From positions 6,180,926 through 6,244,925 of the forward strand of contig JAQFVV010000031.1 of assembly GCA_028023455.1 (NCBI GenBank): 64,000 bases of DNA, written 5' to 3'. The number at the start of each line of letters is the position of its first letter. The stretch's first letter is position 1. The DNA is from Epiperipatus broadwayi (lineage: Eukaryota > Onychophora > Udeonychophora > Euonychophora > Peripatidae). Both the position numbers and the translations under genes were made by a program. Positions 21,008-34,720 of this stretch are shown here, in pieces. The notes under the pieces are model-generated. The model had not been told where the DNA came from. It did no database searches and saw nothing but the letters and a program-made list of their open reading frames with translations.

Positions 21008-23523
21008 TGTAATGGGCACATACACCGTTACATTATTTATTTTAAAAATTAGACATTGAAAAGTTTGCATATAAAAACTTCTTTTTTAAGAATTAAAAAT
21101 TGAAAATTAAAAATCATCTAAACTCTAATATATAAAATCGCACAGATGAAAAATTATTAAAATAAAACTTTATTAAAAAGAGAAAAAAGTATTTTAAAAG
21201 CAAAAACTTAATAAGATTTAGAGATAAAAATATATCTTTAAGTTTGTAAAATAATTTAATTAATTCTATTGTATAAAATGGAAATGATTATTTTAATTAG
21301 TAAATGTAAGCTAGCCCTTGGGCATTGCAAAAATGTATAATTAAAAGTCAGATAGGAAAGAAAAACAATGGGAACAGAATGGCCAATGAAAGAAATCCCT
21401 CAGGAAACAGACCAGAATGAAAAGATCATCATCGTCATGACATAATGTCCACTGGATCCGAAAGTTTATTATAAAAGTGAGTGAAGAAAGAGCTGGGAGA
21501 GAAGTGATATGTGTTAAGTCAGAGAGAGTTGGAAGAGAAGGGATTGAATGTCACACTTTCACTTCTTTCAGTTGTTCTAAAAAAATGAAATATCATTTTC
21601 CCATATTGCAGACTATAAGACATCTGGGTCCAGCAATAAAATAGCAGCTAAAATAAAGGACCAACAGCTAACTGCACTCAGATCTCCTTTAGACTTCGGG
21701 GGAATTAATGCTGGATCCCAAATGGCAAGCAATGGATAAAGATGAACATTTTAAAAATCATAAGAACTTTATAAACATTTTCAAAACAAACTCTAAATTC
21801 TAAACCTTTCAAGATTATAGAAATAGAATCCTATCTGACCAACTTAATTTATTAATAAGTAATTTTGTTTGATGTATTTTTTTTATAAATCATTTCCATT
21901 TATTGATTTTGTTCTTTCAAAATTTTATTATGATTTTTTTTTGTATAAACAACCTTTTATAAATGTTAAATTTAAGTCGGGCATGAAGGATTGCATAGAT
22001 TCACAAAATTATGTTAGTTTAAAGGAGGGTAAATCTTAGGTTATTTGTTTCGTAGTTAAATTGGGTCAATGGATGGGATATATTGGTGTATTTAGTAGAT
22101 GTAGTATGAGGTTCACTACAGGCAGGATCATATTATATGCTGCACACACCCTTTTTGCCTATGGAATGGGATGGTAAGACAGAAAACGCAGTCCCTTCCT
22201 ATGGTGTTTTTTTATTGCTCTTCTCATCAGGCAGATGTAGTATTCCTGTCCGAATGAGAGTCAATGTCTTCTAACCAGGCTGTTCAGATGTACATTCATG
22301 ACAGTATGGTATTTTGTGCTGTCGTATTCGTGCTGCATTGAATACATCGATATATCAGATAGATTGGTGTTGGTTTGACTGCAAACTTTTGGCCTAAGGT
22401 TAAATAAGGGATATAATTTTTTGTTTCAAATGCAATCTATGTAGTCTATTCATACTTGACACACTAATAAATATTAATGTCATCTGTGCGAACTTAGAAA
22501 ATAAAGTTTAAACATAAATTAAATTTTAAAAAACAAAGTTAAAATGTGAGTTAAATTTTAAAGGAAAGTTCTAATGTTTTATAAAAGGAAAATTTTAAAG
22601 TAAAAGTGATTCTAAAATGATTCAAAATTTATATGTGCATAAATAAATGTTTGTGTTAATTACTGGCAGTGGCTTAATTTATTTTATTTTTTTAAATATT
22701 AATATATTTTGATAATATATATCTTTATCATAAATCTCTGTGTCTCCCTGAGCTAGTGACATTGGGCTAACGGTCGGTCAAAATATATAAAATATTTTTT
22801 TAACTTACGTATCTGCCTACTATATAAATTTTCTAGATTCAAATGCCTAGTGGCACCCTGTAGTGCTGATATGGTAAGACTCAATTGATCTCTAAATCCC
22901 GATCATTATAATATATATATATGCATGTGTGTTTGGGAGATGATGATTTGTTCTGGTTCATCATAAAATATGTATATTCAAGGCTATTTGCCTTTACCAC
23001 ATGTTTGTGGTCAGGTGTATTGATTATATAAGATAAAGTGGATAACTGAGGAGAATTTGAATGTCTGTGTTCAAATCACTTTTAATTGTGTCTAGCATAA
23101 GTATGGACACTGTACTTGTATTTATATATTGTATATTCTATTTAAAAATATTTTGCAATAAAGTTATATTTTTAGTTTTTATTGTGATTTTTATTCTCAT
23201 TCATATATTTTAATTTCGGTTTGATAAATATCTGTAAGTATCAGCTATTTTAATAGGTTCTATTAGAAATTATTATTTATTTAAAAAATGCATTTTATTT
23301 TATTCCCTCTTTAGAAATTAGCTCCACTATACCTCTCAATAAATATTTTAAAAACTTAATCAACTGTATTTCTGGTATTCTTGTCATATGGACTTGTTTA
23401 GAAAGAATAGGAACATTAATTATGGATATGTAATGGACAAATATCCTGATTTACTTGGTGCTCATAAATTAAAAATAGTTAAACATTAGAACAAATAAAT
23501 AAACTCTGATGTACAAATTAGTT
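21008..23523. other. AT-rich DNA, possible LTR promoter, otherwise unassigned
   Basis: A TATAAAA sequence at about 21473 followed by GTGAGTGAAG lies in a GC-richer block (about 21360-21740) that could be a degraded LTR on the plus strand. The block 22080-22400 is also GC-richer but unrecognised. The phrase CTAGATTC then CTAGTGGCACCCTG near 22838-22865 recurs near 47017-47048, a dispersed repeat fragment. No coding frame supported. Confidence 0.35.
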
Positions 23524-23671
23524 GATGATGTAAAAAAAAAAAGAAGTCTTATATTATTACATGACTCAGTTTTTAAGGTTGTAAATAAAAAATAAAGAGC
23601 TCATTTAATTTGCTCTAACAAGCTTTATTGATAAATGCCAGCTAAACAAAGCATTTAAAAATCTCTATATT

Positions 23672-23744
23672 GAAAACTACTCTTTAACCTCAGAGCAACG
23701 GTTTCATGCTTTGGCATTCCTCAGTGAGACACTAGGGTAGTTTC
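23672..23744 (-). ncRNA. hammerhead-like motif, CTGAGGA core
   Basis: On the minus strand: outer stem GAAACTAC, inner stem CTCA, core CTGAGGA (N7=G), stem II ATGC-CAAA-GCAT (perfect), GAAA, a degenerate stem III beginning CC, then CTC and TGAG (pairs with CTCA) and GTAGTTTTC (pairs with GAAACTAC with one extra T). Stem III lacks a good closing pair in this copy. The overall fold fits a type I hammerhead; activity is uncertain. Confidence 0.6.
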
Positions 23745-24485
23745 AAACACTAGATCTAAAAATACCAAGACTAAACCAGCATTTATCTAAAAGTTAACAA
23801 TTAAATAGAAAATCTGAAATTTTTAGACAACTAAATGTCTTCAAACCCAGCTACATAACTTAAATAGCTACATTGGGGCTGGGGGATATTCAGCCAAACC
23901 ATGTATTAATAGCCTTAGCAATATAACAGTGCTTAAGACTTTAAAGCAAACATTATAAATAGTCAACTGAAATCAAAGTCATATATCACATGACTCAATT
24001 TTTAAGCTTTTCAATAAAAAAATAAAGATCTCTGCTACTTTGCTCTAACAAGCTTTATTGATAAATGCCAGCTAAACAAAGCATTTATCAATAAAGCTTA
24101 TTAGAGCAAATTAGCAGAGCTCTTTATTTCAAGATAGAGATTTGTAAATGCTTTGTTTAGCTGGCATTTATCAATAAATTTTGTTAGAGAAAATTAGCAG
24201 AGCTCTTTATTTTTTATTTACAAGCTTAAAAATTGAGTCATGTGATATAAGTCTTTGATTTTTGTTGACTATTTATAGTCTTTGCTTTAAAGTTTTAAGC
24301 AATGTTATATTTCTTAGGCTATTAATATATGGTTTGGCTGAAGATCTCTCAGCTCCATAAAGCTATTTAAGTCAGATAGCTGGGTTTGAAGACATTAGTG
24401 TGTCTAAAGATTTCAGACTTTCTACTTAATTGTTAACTTTTAGAAAAATGCTGGCTTTGACTTTGTGTTTTTAGATCTAGTTTCT

Positions 24486-24557
24486 GAAACTATCCTAGCG
24501 CCTCACTGAGGAGTGCCAAACATGAAACCATTGATTTGAGATTATGGAGTGGTTTTC
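24486..24557 (+). ncRNA. hammerhead-like motif, decayed copy
   Basis: Plus-strand counterpart of 23672-23744. Core CTGAGGA (24506-24512) and GAAAC are kept and stem I arms GAAACTAT / GTGGTTTTC and CTCA / TGAG still pair in part. Stem II has lost a base on its 3' strand, leaving CAT where GCAT is expected. Probably inactive. Confidence 0.55.
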
Positions 24558-24632
24558 AAGATAGAGAGTTTAAATGCTTTGTTTAGCTGACATTTATCAA
24601 TAAAGCTTATTGGAAAAAATTGGATGATGTAA

Positions 24633-27600
24633 TATTTCCTACTTTTTATTGAATGAAATATGTAACAGAAGTGTTTGAGTAACAAAAGTTGTTCTTTATT
24701 CATTATTGTTTGTTATATATGCTTGCTCAACTTATACTGTTACAATATATTTATATTGTAATGTAGTTTTCACGAGTAAAACTGTTCAACAAACACATTA
24801 AACATATCTACCGTTATCTATTATAACAATATGATTATTACTATATTTTTTCACTCAGTTGAGGATGCTATCGAAAAAGGCGTTAGATTTATTTTATTAA
24901 ATACGGTTATTCCCGAAAACATGTGTCATAATATATATATATATATACTAAAGCAATATATAATCTGGTTAGTGATACAGTTAATCATCCTTATTTATAG
25001 CTAACTAATGCTTTCCAGATCATTAGCCCAATTTATTCTAGTATCTCACATTTAGCGTTTCATCACAAACATTACATATCTAGAGAATACACATTTTATT
25101 TTATTTCATCTTCAGAAATTAGCTCTACTATATATCTCCATAAATATTTTAAAACACACGAGAACTAATATCACTTCTGTTGATATGGGAAATTTAAGAA
25201 AAGCAATTTTAATACAATTTTCTAAAATGATAATTTTAGTTTTTCATCACCAATTTTCTTCTCTTCACAAGAGTAAAATAAAAAAAAAAGATTTATGCAT
25301 ATAAGCAACTTCCTGTGTACTTAAATACTTTATAGACTTGGCATTTAAGAGGAAAAGATTTTTTTTTCACTGGCAAGGGTTGTCATAACAATGACTTAAG
25401 ATTTAAATATGGGTGGAGTAAACTTTTTTTTTAATAGACAAAATGGGCATTTAGTTAATCGTAGTTAGGTGTAATAACAAAAATAGCAAATTGTTTATAC
25501 TTTTACCATCTGGTAAGTGACCATCCCCAAAATTTAACTGTTCTCAGAAAAAAAATTGATCTTGCTATCAAAAATTATATACAAATGTATACATTCAACA
25601 ATCACAACAACATGGCTGGATACACATCAGTTGAGATATTTTATAGCATCATTTCACTTGGCATAAATAAAAATTTAAATTTACAAAGTAATTAATTTCA
25701 CTACCTTAAGAAAGCATTTCATGTAAGAACTTAGAAGGGAAAATAAAGGGTGATATATTTTTTTATCTGAGAAAAGTGGACTTTTGGAATTAAAGAACAT
25801 TGCATTTATTTATAAGTGTTTTAGATATTTATTTTTCTATTGTTTTAGAGATTCATCTTTCTATATTTTTACAGACTTATTAGCTTTGTAAATTATATAT
25901 AAACATGTCTTTGAACATATATTTGAGGATATTGTGGTAAAATAGATGTTTGAAATAAATAAAACATGTATATAAATTTAAATATATCCGAGAAAAATAG
26001 TTTATGTGTACTTTAAATATTACAATTTAAGCTATATATGCCATTCAATTGGAAAACTGGATATATCACAAATGCATCTTGAGTATGAGAAAGATTACTT
26101 TTACTTCTAGTCTTTTGCATGGTTGAAATAAAACTGAGCAAAGATGCAAAATGCACTAAGATATATTGTAATGAGACAGTCATATGCAATAGATTGGAAG
26201 TGTGAGTTATGCCCCCATGATTGGTCACACCATATGTCATGGGATGAAATCTATACAGCTATGCTCTTATTTAAGAGCTCCACAGAATTCAGCAGCATAT
26301 GTAATGGATGATCTATTCTCTTTGAGAGGTGAATTTAATTATGGCCACCCACATAGTCCGTCAGGTATGACATTATACATGATAAGGCAATTTGGTTATT
26401 TGTTGATTTATCTAAGTTTTAGGAAGTAGATCCATGATGATTAATGAATGAGTGGGATGGAGTTTACACTTGCATAACTTATCTTACTTCATCTCTTCAT
26501 GATCATCATTATACCACAGAGTTCAAACTCAGGAAAAATGTACAAGTATTCTATTTCAAGGAATGATTATTCCATATCTAATGAGTGCATTGAATATGTG
26601 TATAGTGTGATTAATTGAAAAATTGAAAAATCAAACAACAGACAACAAATTTGATTTAATATTTTATATTTAACAAATACATTTTGGTGATGATCGTTGT
26701 TCATATTTTTTATAACAAAGTTGTGTATGTATTTAACATTTAATGACTGTATAGACATAGCTTCAATTGTGTTCATTAACTATTTACTAACCTATCCCTT
26801 TGATCCCTACAAAGGATGATCATTCACCACTCTAATATATTAATTTCAATCTTGCATTGAATACAATATAAAAAAGAAACCTATATTTTGACAATTAGCT
26901 TTGCTAACTAAAATTTCTATCATCAATTTCTAATTAATTTTTGATCCGTTCATCAATATTTGATAATGTGTTGAAGATTGCTCTTATATTCTAAATCCCC
27001 TCTTATTCTGATGTCATATAAATTTTCAATAGTTTCTCTTCCTCTTTCCTTCTTTATTTTCACTTTTCTAATATATAAAATATAATAACCACATTCTACT
27101 CTTTTAAGAGTGGAATGTGGTTATTATATGTCATATAAATCTATGATAGAACAGACTAATCATTCAAGGGTTTAGTCATACATTCTGAGCAACAAATAAT
27201 TAATAACTAGGTTAAGTGAACACAAACACTGAACATAAAAATATTTTAACTGTCAAAGTGTGAGCACTTAGTATTGCGTAAAAGTAAAGTCTCACCTTTC
27301 ATGTCAGTAAATTATGGTATCAATTGGCAAGCAGTTTCAGGAATCTGCACCTAAATTTTATTATTAAATGAAAAATAAAAAATAGAATTGATGACTTCCT
27401 CCTTCTAGAATGATTGATCATTGGATGGATTGAATTTATGTTTCAAAAAAAGAAACCAATTTATCAAGCAAAATAGAAATAAAAAATGTATAAAAATATA
27501 ATTTACAATGTCGTTCCAGCATAATATAGTCATAGTTCAATGTCTTGTAGTTCACATTGTGAAATGTCCAAGTATCTTTGCTTTTAGGAATGTTTCTTTG

Positions 27601-27975
27601 CAGGAACTGGATGGTAGTTCATCGGATAATCTTTGGTTGCCATCTGAGTCTTCATGTTGGTGACTCAGAATTTTATAAACTATCATTCATATGTTAAGAT
27701 AATTTCTTTACTTGACTGTAATGCATTGTAGATCTTTTGTTAGCATGGTTATCATAGATGTTAATTTTAAATGAAAATCATATCAGGAACTCTTGTTTGT
27801 ATGATGATTAGCTCCATCCCCATGATGTTTTACCAGTTTCTAACCATGCATGATTTGTTCTTTTCTAGCTTATAATGTGAATTAAAAGTATAAACTTTAT
27901 AGAATTTATGCAGTTTTTTAAATCAACTTTTTCAAATTGCAATTGTAGAGGCTTATGAACTTTAATATTAAGGAC
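24633..27975. other. AT-rich DNA, mostly unassigned
   Basis: Stops in all frames. A slightly GC-richer patch at about 26190-26460 is not recognised; the short open frames there (75 codons on either strand) overlap and share no known motif. A small perfect hairpin at 27081-27128 is listed separately. No gene supported. Confidence 0.4.
27081..27128. repeat. near-perfect 48-bp hairpin
   Basis: Arms of 23 bp (27081-27103 and 27106-27128) with one mismatch and a 2-base loop; the centre reads CTCTTTTAAGAG. Probably a tiny MITE remnant. The loop is too small for a typical microRNA precursor. Confidence 0.7.
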
Positions 27976-27987
27976 AGTTCATATAAA

Positions 27988-28240
27988 CATCACATGACCA
28001 CCATCTCTTATGCTTGTGTATAACTGTTATTAAAACAGGCAAAACTCACTATACGTATTGCCACACACAGGAAGCTAGAGTAATCAATGGATGTCAGAAG
28101 GCCACAAGCCAGAAACTAGTCTGTGGATATTGGATGAGTAGGCTAGATGGGAATTTTATGCACAAACCTTCTAACATCCATTGATTACTCTAGCTTGTTG
28201 TGTGTGGCAATATGTATAGTGAGTTTTGCCTGTTTTAGAT
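27988..28240. mobile_element. short fold-back of hammerhead family 1
   Basis: Arms related to the family 1 monomer (phrases AATCAATGGATG, GGCAAAACTCACTATA and their reverse) face each other at about 28030-28100 and 28160-28236. Between them, on the plus strand at 28099-28133, lies the downstream half of the ribozyme: GGCCACAAGCC, GAAACTAGTC, TGTGGATATTGGAT. The CTGATGA half is missing at the inversion point. Twelve-base flanks AGTTCATATAAA (27976) and AGTTAATATAAA (28241) look like a target duplication with one mismatch. Confidence 0.7.
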
Positions 28241-28334
28241 AGTTAATATAAAAAATAAATTGATTTTAAGAATTTATCAAGTAACCTTTCTTGATGACAT
28301 AATTTATTTGTCTTCCTTTTTTTTAAAAAAAAAA

Positions 28335-29307
28335 ATTGCCTTATAGCATGATGGTTTTATAAACTGTAATATTAATAAGCCAATAAGCTAATGCACGTGC
28401 GCTTTGTAGATTTAACTATATAAATGAATACACTCACTTTCTAAACACAAGATAAAGTCTTGTGAAAAGATAGAATTAATCCATCTCTCTTTTTGACCCA
28501 AATGTTTATGTATGGGAAAAGAGCATGAAGACATTAATCAATCACTTTAAATTACTTTTCACTATGCCTGAATGAATAACAATTGTGAAATTTTTAGAAT
28601 TTACAATACATCATTTTTATTAAATTAAACATATGTAAATAAGACATTTATTTTATATAGCACGATGTTTTTATATAAACTGTAATATTAATAAGCCAAT
28701 AATCTAATGCACATGTGCTTTGTAGATTTAACTATATAAATTAATACTCTCACTTTTCAAACACAAGATAAAGTCTTTGTGAAAAGGTAGAATGAATTCA
28801 TCTATCTTTTTGACCCAAACGTTTATGTACGGGCAAATCATAAGTATTTGGAAGTGAAAGCATGAAGATGTTAATCAATCACTTTAAATTATTTTTATTA
28901 TGTCTGAATAAATGATGGTTGTGAAATTTCTAGAATTTACAATATGTCATTCTTATTAAATTAAACATATGTAAATAAGACCTTTATTTTATACAGTGTG
29001 ATGTTTTTTTTTATATATAAACTATAAGATTAATAAGTCAATAAGATAATGCACATGTGCTTTGGAAATTTAACTACATAAATGAATACCTCACTTTCCA
29101 AACACAAGATAAAATCTTTGTGAAAAGGTAGAATGAATCCATTTTACTTTTCAATCAAACATTTATGTATGGGCAAATCTTAAGTATTTGGAAATGAGAG
29201 CATGAAGATGTTAATCAATCACTTTTAATTACTTTTTACTATGCATGAATGAATGATGCTTGTGCATTAGCTTATTGGTTTATTAATATTACAGTATATT
29301 GCCTTAT
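28335..29307. mobile_element. TIR element with three internal tandem units
   Basis: Terminal inverted repeats of about 50 bp: the left end (28335-28400, TTGCC...CTGTAATATTAATAAGCCAATAAGC...) is the reverse complement of the right end (29258-29307) with a few changes. Inside, a unit beginning CTGTAATATTAATAAG recurs at 28364, 28680 and 29022, period about 316-342 bp, diverged by a few percent. No coding frame. It is probably a non-autonomous transposon that has expanded by tandem duplication. Confidence 0.7.
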
Positions 29308-30067
<760 letters not shown>

Positions 30068-30390
30068 TCAGATTAAATTTTTTTTTCCATCTACTCTTTC
30101 TTAAATTTTGGTTTATGTCATATCTTGGTATGATTATGTTAGTTGGGGATCTGATCATTACTATGTATAAGTGCCTACTGTAGATATATAAGTGTGTATG
30201 TGTTTAATAGCATTAATCCTGATGTTATGTGAGACTTATTAGATTTATTTTAATGGTATCTAAATGGCTTAGTATCCATTTTTGTCTGAATGGTGGACTC
30301 ATCTGTTACTTATACTAGACCATTTTACATGAAGTACCACCATCAACTGTTCCCAGAATTTTACCCTAATGTAATTTTATCTTATACCTA

Positions 30391-33174
30391 TTAGAAAATT
30401 AATTGTTTGAGGAAATTAATTTGTTTTCCTTGAAAAGGTTTTAGTATATGGACATTATATGGTCCATGGTCTTCACCTCTGTAATTCAGCCAATATATGT
30501 TTGGACCTGCATATTTGATGATAGTGAAGAGTCCATCATAAGAGTTGCAGAATTTATAGAATATGAACTCTTGTAGTTTACTAACATGTGATGTTTTTAA
30601 ACACCTTGTCACCTACATTGGATTGGTAGTCTGTTTTTATTTTATTTTTGTTGTGTTTATGGACCATATGTGTTATCCTTTCATATGTTTCCCTCTGTAT
30701 CTATAAGTAGTTTTGTAGTTGCCAGTATGTATTTTTGGAATAAAACCAATATGTTTTGGTTCAAGTATAGTCAAATGGGTGTGAACCCTGTTGATTCATT
30801 TATATTCCACTTTATGTAATCAACTATATGTTGTGGGTGCTTTACCCAATATTTATGTCTGTTCTCCAAATAGGTCCTGAATAATGTCCAAGTTTCTGCA
30901 TTATGCGTTCATAAGGGTTTGACTGCAGATTCCTAATGGAGATTAGCTCATGTTTTATTTGTTGTTTTACTAACCATTTATTCTATTCTTTGGATAGAAA
31001 AATGGTACAATGATACATTAAGTTTGTTTCTGGCTTTTCAACTTTTTTAAAATGGAGGGTGACTAATATTTTGATGGTATGTGTAATATTAGCTTGGGGT
31101 ATTGGGTAAGCTGCCACAAATTTCAAAAAGATATCATAATCTACTAATAAATACTTTTGTTTATTTCATGGAGCTAAAGTTCCATAAAAATCTATAGCTA
31201 AGATCTCATTTGGATATTCTGCTATGATAGATTTTGTTTACTGGTTTGGATTTTAAGCATATTTGACAATTTTGTATTTCTTTTAGGATGTCATTGTACA
31301 TCCTGGGCTAGTAAAACCAAAATTTTAATGATTGTTCAGTGTTGTGAGCTCTGTAGTGCCCATATAAACAATATACATATTGTATGAGTGGTTTTTTTAA
31401 TATTTCAGGTATTACTACCCTCCAGTTATCTATATCATTGTTTATTTTATATGTCATGATCTGATTATCTAACTTATATTCATTAAGATTTTTGGTTGTG
31501 TACAGAATTTACTCTCCTCTTAAGGTTTTAATGATTGGCATTAATTCTTTATCATTAGATTGTATATTATGGATGTATACTAAATCATTTTATACATTGT
31601 CATTAAATATTAGACCAATGTTCATAATGTAGGCATTATCTCCCAATAGATGCTGCTGTTCTGATTACGTGGATTTTGACTTAGTACATCAGCAACAATG
31701 TTTTTCAAATCATTTACAGTACTTGACTGTATAGCTGAATTCTTGAAACAACAGCCTCCATTTAACAATGTGTTTATTAATTAGGTAGATGGGTTTCAAG
31801 AATTTGAGGATTTTATGATCAGTGGTCACTATAACCTCTCATCTGAGAAGCAGTTGTCCAAATTTCTGGAAAACCTACACTATTGCCAGTGGTCTCATTC
31901 TCCGTAACTGTATAATTTATTTCTGAACCCTTTAAGAGATGACTGATAAAATAGATGATTCCTGTTTGGTCATCCTCATGGATTTGGAATAAAGTTATCC
32001 TTAGTCCATAACCCTGCTATCTGTCTGTATGATACATTGCTTGATAAAATCAGAAAAAACTAACATAGTTTGCTCTATAAATCCTGTTTTAATTCTAGCA
32101 AGTGGCTCATCTTGTTCTTCATTCTATTTTTTTATCTTTTCTTATGTGTTTGAGTAATGGTTCCATATGTTCAGAAAATTTTAGGTAGAAATGATTCTAA
32201 AAATTACATAATCCTAAAAATGATCTGATTTGTTCTTTGTTGGTGGACTTGGAAAAAATTTTTATAGCACTAATCCTATTGGATGAGGTTTAATCCATTA
32301 CAACTGATGATGTGACCTAAGAAGACTACTTCATTACAAACTAGAGTACTCTGCTTGAAATTGATCTTTATCATTTTATCATGGCTTTCTTTAAAAAAAA
32401 ACTTTTATATATTGAAGGTGTTTTTCAATAGAAGCTGATGCAATTATAACATCATCTATATATATCGTTGCTATCTGTTTGATCTCAGGAGATAGTGTTT
32501 TATTTAAACATCTTATTAGACCAGCATCAATATTGATAAATCTAAATGACATCCTATTAAATTGGTAAGTAAATGCCTTATGCCAGAATGTTACTGGTGA
32601 TATTCTGGATGAAGTTCTATCTGCCAATAATTCAAGGTTAAATCATAAGTAGAAAATACTTTCTTATTTCAAATTTCATAAATAATTTGTGTATGGGCAG
32701 TGGTATATTCCTATCAGAAATAGTTATTTTGTTTAATTGTCTTGCATGCAAACAAAATCTCATCAACCCATTTTTTTTCTTCACAATCACAATTGGGTTT
32801 CAATATGGTGAAGAGCATTTGGAAATTATTCTTGAATTAATCATTTTATTATACGTTTGGATATTTATTCCGATTTGGATTGAAAAGTTGGCCATGAAAT
32901 AATCTTATTCTTTGCTGAAAACCTACTATTACTCCTGGTATTTCAGAGAATATTATTTGATATTTATCAATAATAGATCACAACTTGTTCACATCATCAC
33001 TTTTAATTAAATCAGATTCAGCAATTTTATTTTCTATAAGTGCTTTGGGTTTTTTGATAACATGCAATCAATTTCAGTACATAATATTTTGGAAATAATG
33101 TCATCTGTAAAACCGCATTACCTACTCTGACTAACTTGTTTGAAAAATCAATCCTACATTTACAGGTGAACCAA
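30391..33174 (-). pseudogene. Ty3/gypsy pol relic
   Basis: Decayed retrotransposon polyprotein on the minus strand, 5' at the right. In order: reverse transcriptase start (about 32750-33060, with GVIVGFQ and NPNRNKYPNV fragments), palm motif ATIYIDDVIIAS (about 32441-32470, catalytic YIDD intact), RNase H end TDHKILKFLK (about 31794-31827) and IVADVLSQN, integrase zinc-finger part QNCQICLKSKP and core EYPNEILAIDFYG (about 31181-31220) with KYLLVDYDIFLKFVAAYPI, then a C-terminal piece HVSKLQEF...GPNIYWLNYRG (30391-30612). Domain order is RT-RH-IN, typical of Ty3/gypsy. Many stops and frameshifts; no gag seen. Its right end is cut exactly where the LTR-like repeat at 33175 begins. Confidence 0.85.
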
Positions 33175-34720
33175 TGCTATAATTAGATAGGATTGATAAA
33201 ATTGTAGCATATTACTATCAAATAATATTTAATAAATAATGTTTGATTATAAAATTAATGTTAAAGTCAATTTATTAATAATTTTATTATTGTTAATTCA
33301 TGTGTGGTTTTATAATCCAACCTATATTATAATGTATATAGGGCTGGCATGATTAAAAATATGTTAAAAGGTTTACTTAAAAATGTTAAAAAGTTTTTTT
33401 AAAAATATGTTACAAGGTTTTTTTTTTCTATTTTTTTAGTAATTAAAAGTAAAAGTTTGGTTAAATAATTCAAAGAGATTTTTTTGTTGTAAACAAGAAT
33501 TTACTTTAACTGCCACACCTTCAGCAGGTAAAAATAAAACTCATTTTTAAAATCAAACTAATTGCTAAGTGAAATTGTTTAAAACAAGAGGTCTTATAAA
33601 AAAATCATTGGATTGGCACTATTCGATAGTCTAAGGAAGGTTATAACACCTCAGAAATCTATCAATAGATTTAAAATCAAAATAATGTAATAGGGTAACA
33701 TTTAAGTAAATTTTGGAGTTAATGGTTACTGAGACAAAATGAATTCCAGAAGCGTAAGTGCTTGAATTACCAAACAGATAAATAGGCTATATTTTAAACT
33801 TAAGAAATCCCAGATCCATTATTATGAAAGCAGTTGCCACCAGACCCACATCAGTTTTAATTCTAAAATGCACAGCTAGTCAGGCACTCTTTGCTGTTGC
33901 TCTGAGAGGAGAATGGCAGGGTGTCACTCCCATTCAATGTCTCTACAACATGAACATCACCTAAGAATATCCATCACCTAACCAAGTGAAGAAGATGATG
34001 CCACCGGTCATGCAGAAAAGCTCTCCAACCTAAAGATCAATCATCTACTTTCCAGCTGAATAATGACCAGTAAATTTTTTTTCAAAACCACAGAGCTCTG
34101 CGTAATTCTTATATAAATTATAAAATCCTAAATCCCTGTTAGCTAACTTTCACTAAAAGTATCTAAATGTAATTAATTAATTGTAACCAAATGTAACTAA
34201 AGGTTATATCTGTTTTTAATGTTTAAAATAATAATGTAGTTTATCTAAATTAATATTTCTAAAAGTTACAAATGACCTGCTTATTTTGTAATTTCTTTTC
34301 TATGAAGAAATTAATTTAATATTCTTCTAATTTAAATTATATCACTGCGATTATGTCTATTTATTTATTTCTTGATTATTTTAGTTTAAATATTTATTGT
34401 ATTATATGTCAATGCTTCTTAATTTCAATATATTTTTTCATAAATATTTTATCGCGTTACCGATGTATGCTGCTTCAAAATCATATTCTATAAATAATAT
34501 TAATTCACTCTGGGCTCGTTGTTATTCTTATTAATTATTGATTGATTTAACTTAGAAATGTGGCTCATTTTAATCAGAAATTCTCAATCTTAAATTTATT
34601 TTGTACTAAGAATTAAACTAGCCTTGAAAATATTTATAAGTATATTTGTCAGTTAACTTATTTCTCAAATCCATGTAAAGATACTTTCCCTCCTTAAAAT
34701 ATTAATTAATTAATAAATAA
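33175..34720 (+). mobile_element. LTR-like dispersed repeat, family Y, copy 2
   Basis: Matches 1763-3636 in landmark order: TGCTATAATTAGATAGG at the start, ATAAATAGGCTATATTTTAAA at about 33778 (less its last base), CACAGAGCTCTG at about 34089, TTAGCTAAC at about 34139 and TACTTTCCC near 34682. The 3' end is uncertain. It starts precisely where the Ty3/gypsy coding relic stops, so it probably inserted into it, or replaced its 5' part. Confidence 0.5.

Larger units (their letters stand above)
23534..24622. mobile_element. head-to-head hammerhead-type repeat (family 2), 10-bp target duplication
   Basis: A left half in minus orientation and a right half in plus orientation meet at about 24105. 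Each half is 1.2 tandem units with a period of about 430 bp: the phrase GATAAATGCCAGCTAAACAAA at about 23630 recurs at about 24059, and its reverse recurs at about 24150 and 24590. GATGATGTAA occurs at 23524-23533 and 24623-24632 as a target duplication. Each half holds a CTGAGGA...GAAAC hammerhead-like motif. The sequence is unrelated to the repeat at 3641-4834 but the architecture is the same. Confidence 0.75.

Noticed and set aside
22195-22240. Hammerhead candidate on minus strand (CTGATGAG)
   Set aside because: No GAAA follows at a suitable distance and no stem II can be drawn.
26013-26429. Overlapping open frames on both strands as a small gene pair
   Set aside because: Short, overlapping, no motifs or splice context; likely chance in a slightly GC-richer patch.
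27081-27128. microRNA precursor
   Set aside because: The loop is only 2 bases and the stem is nearly perfectly palindromic in DNA, more like a MITE remnant.
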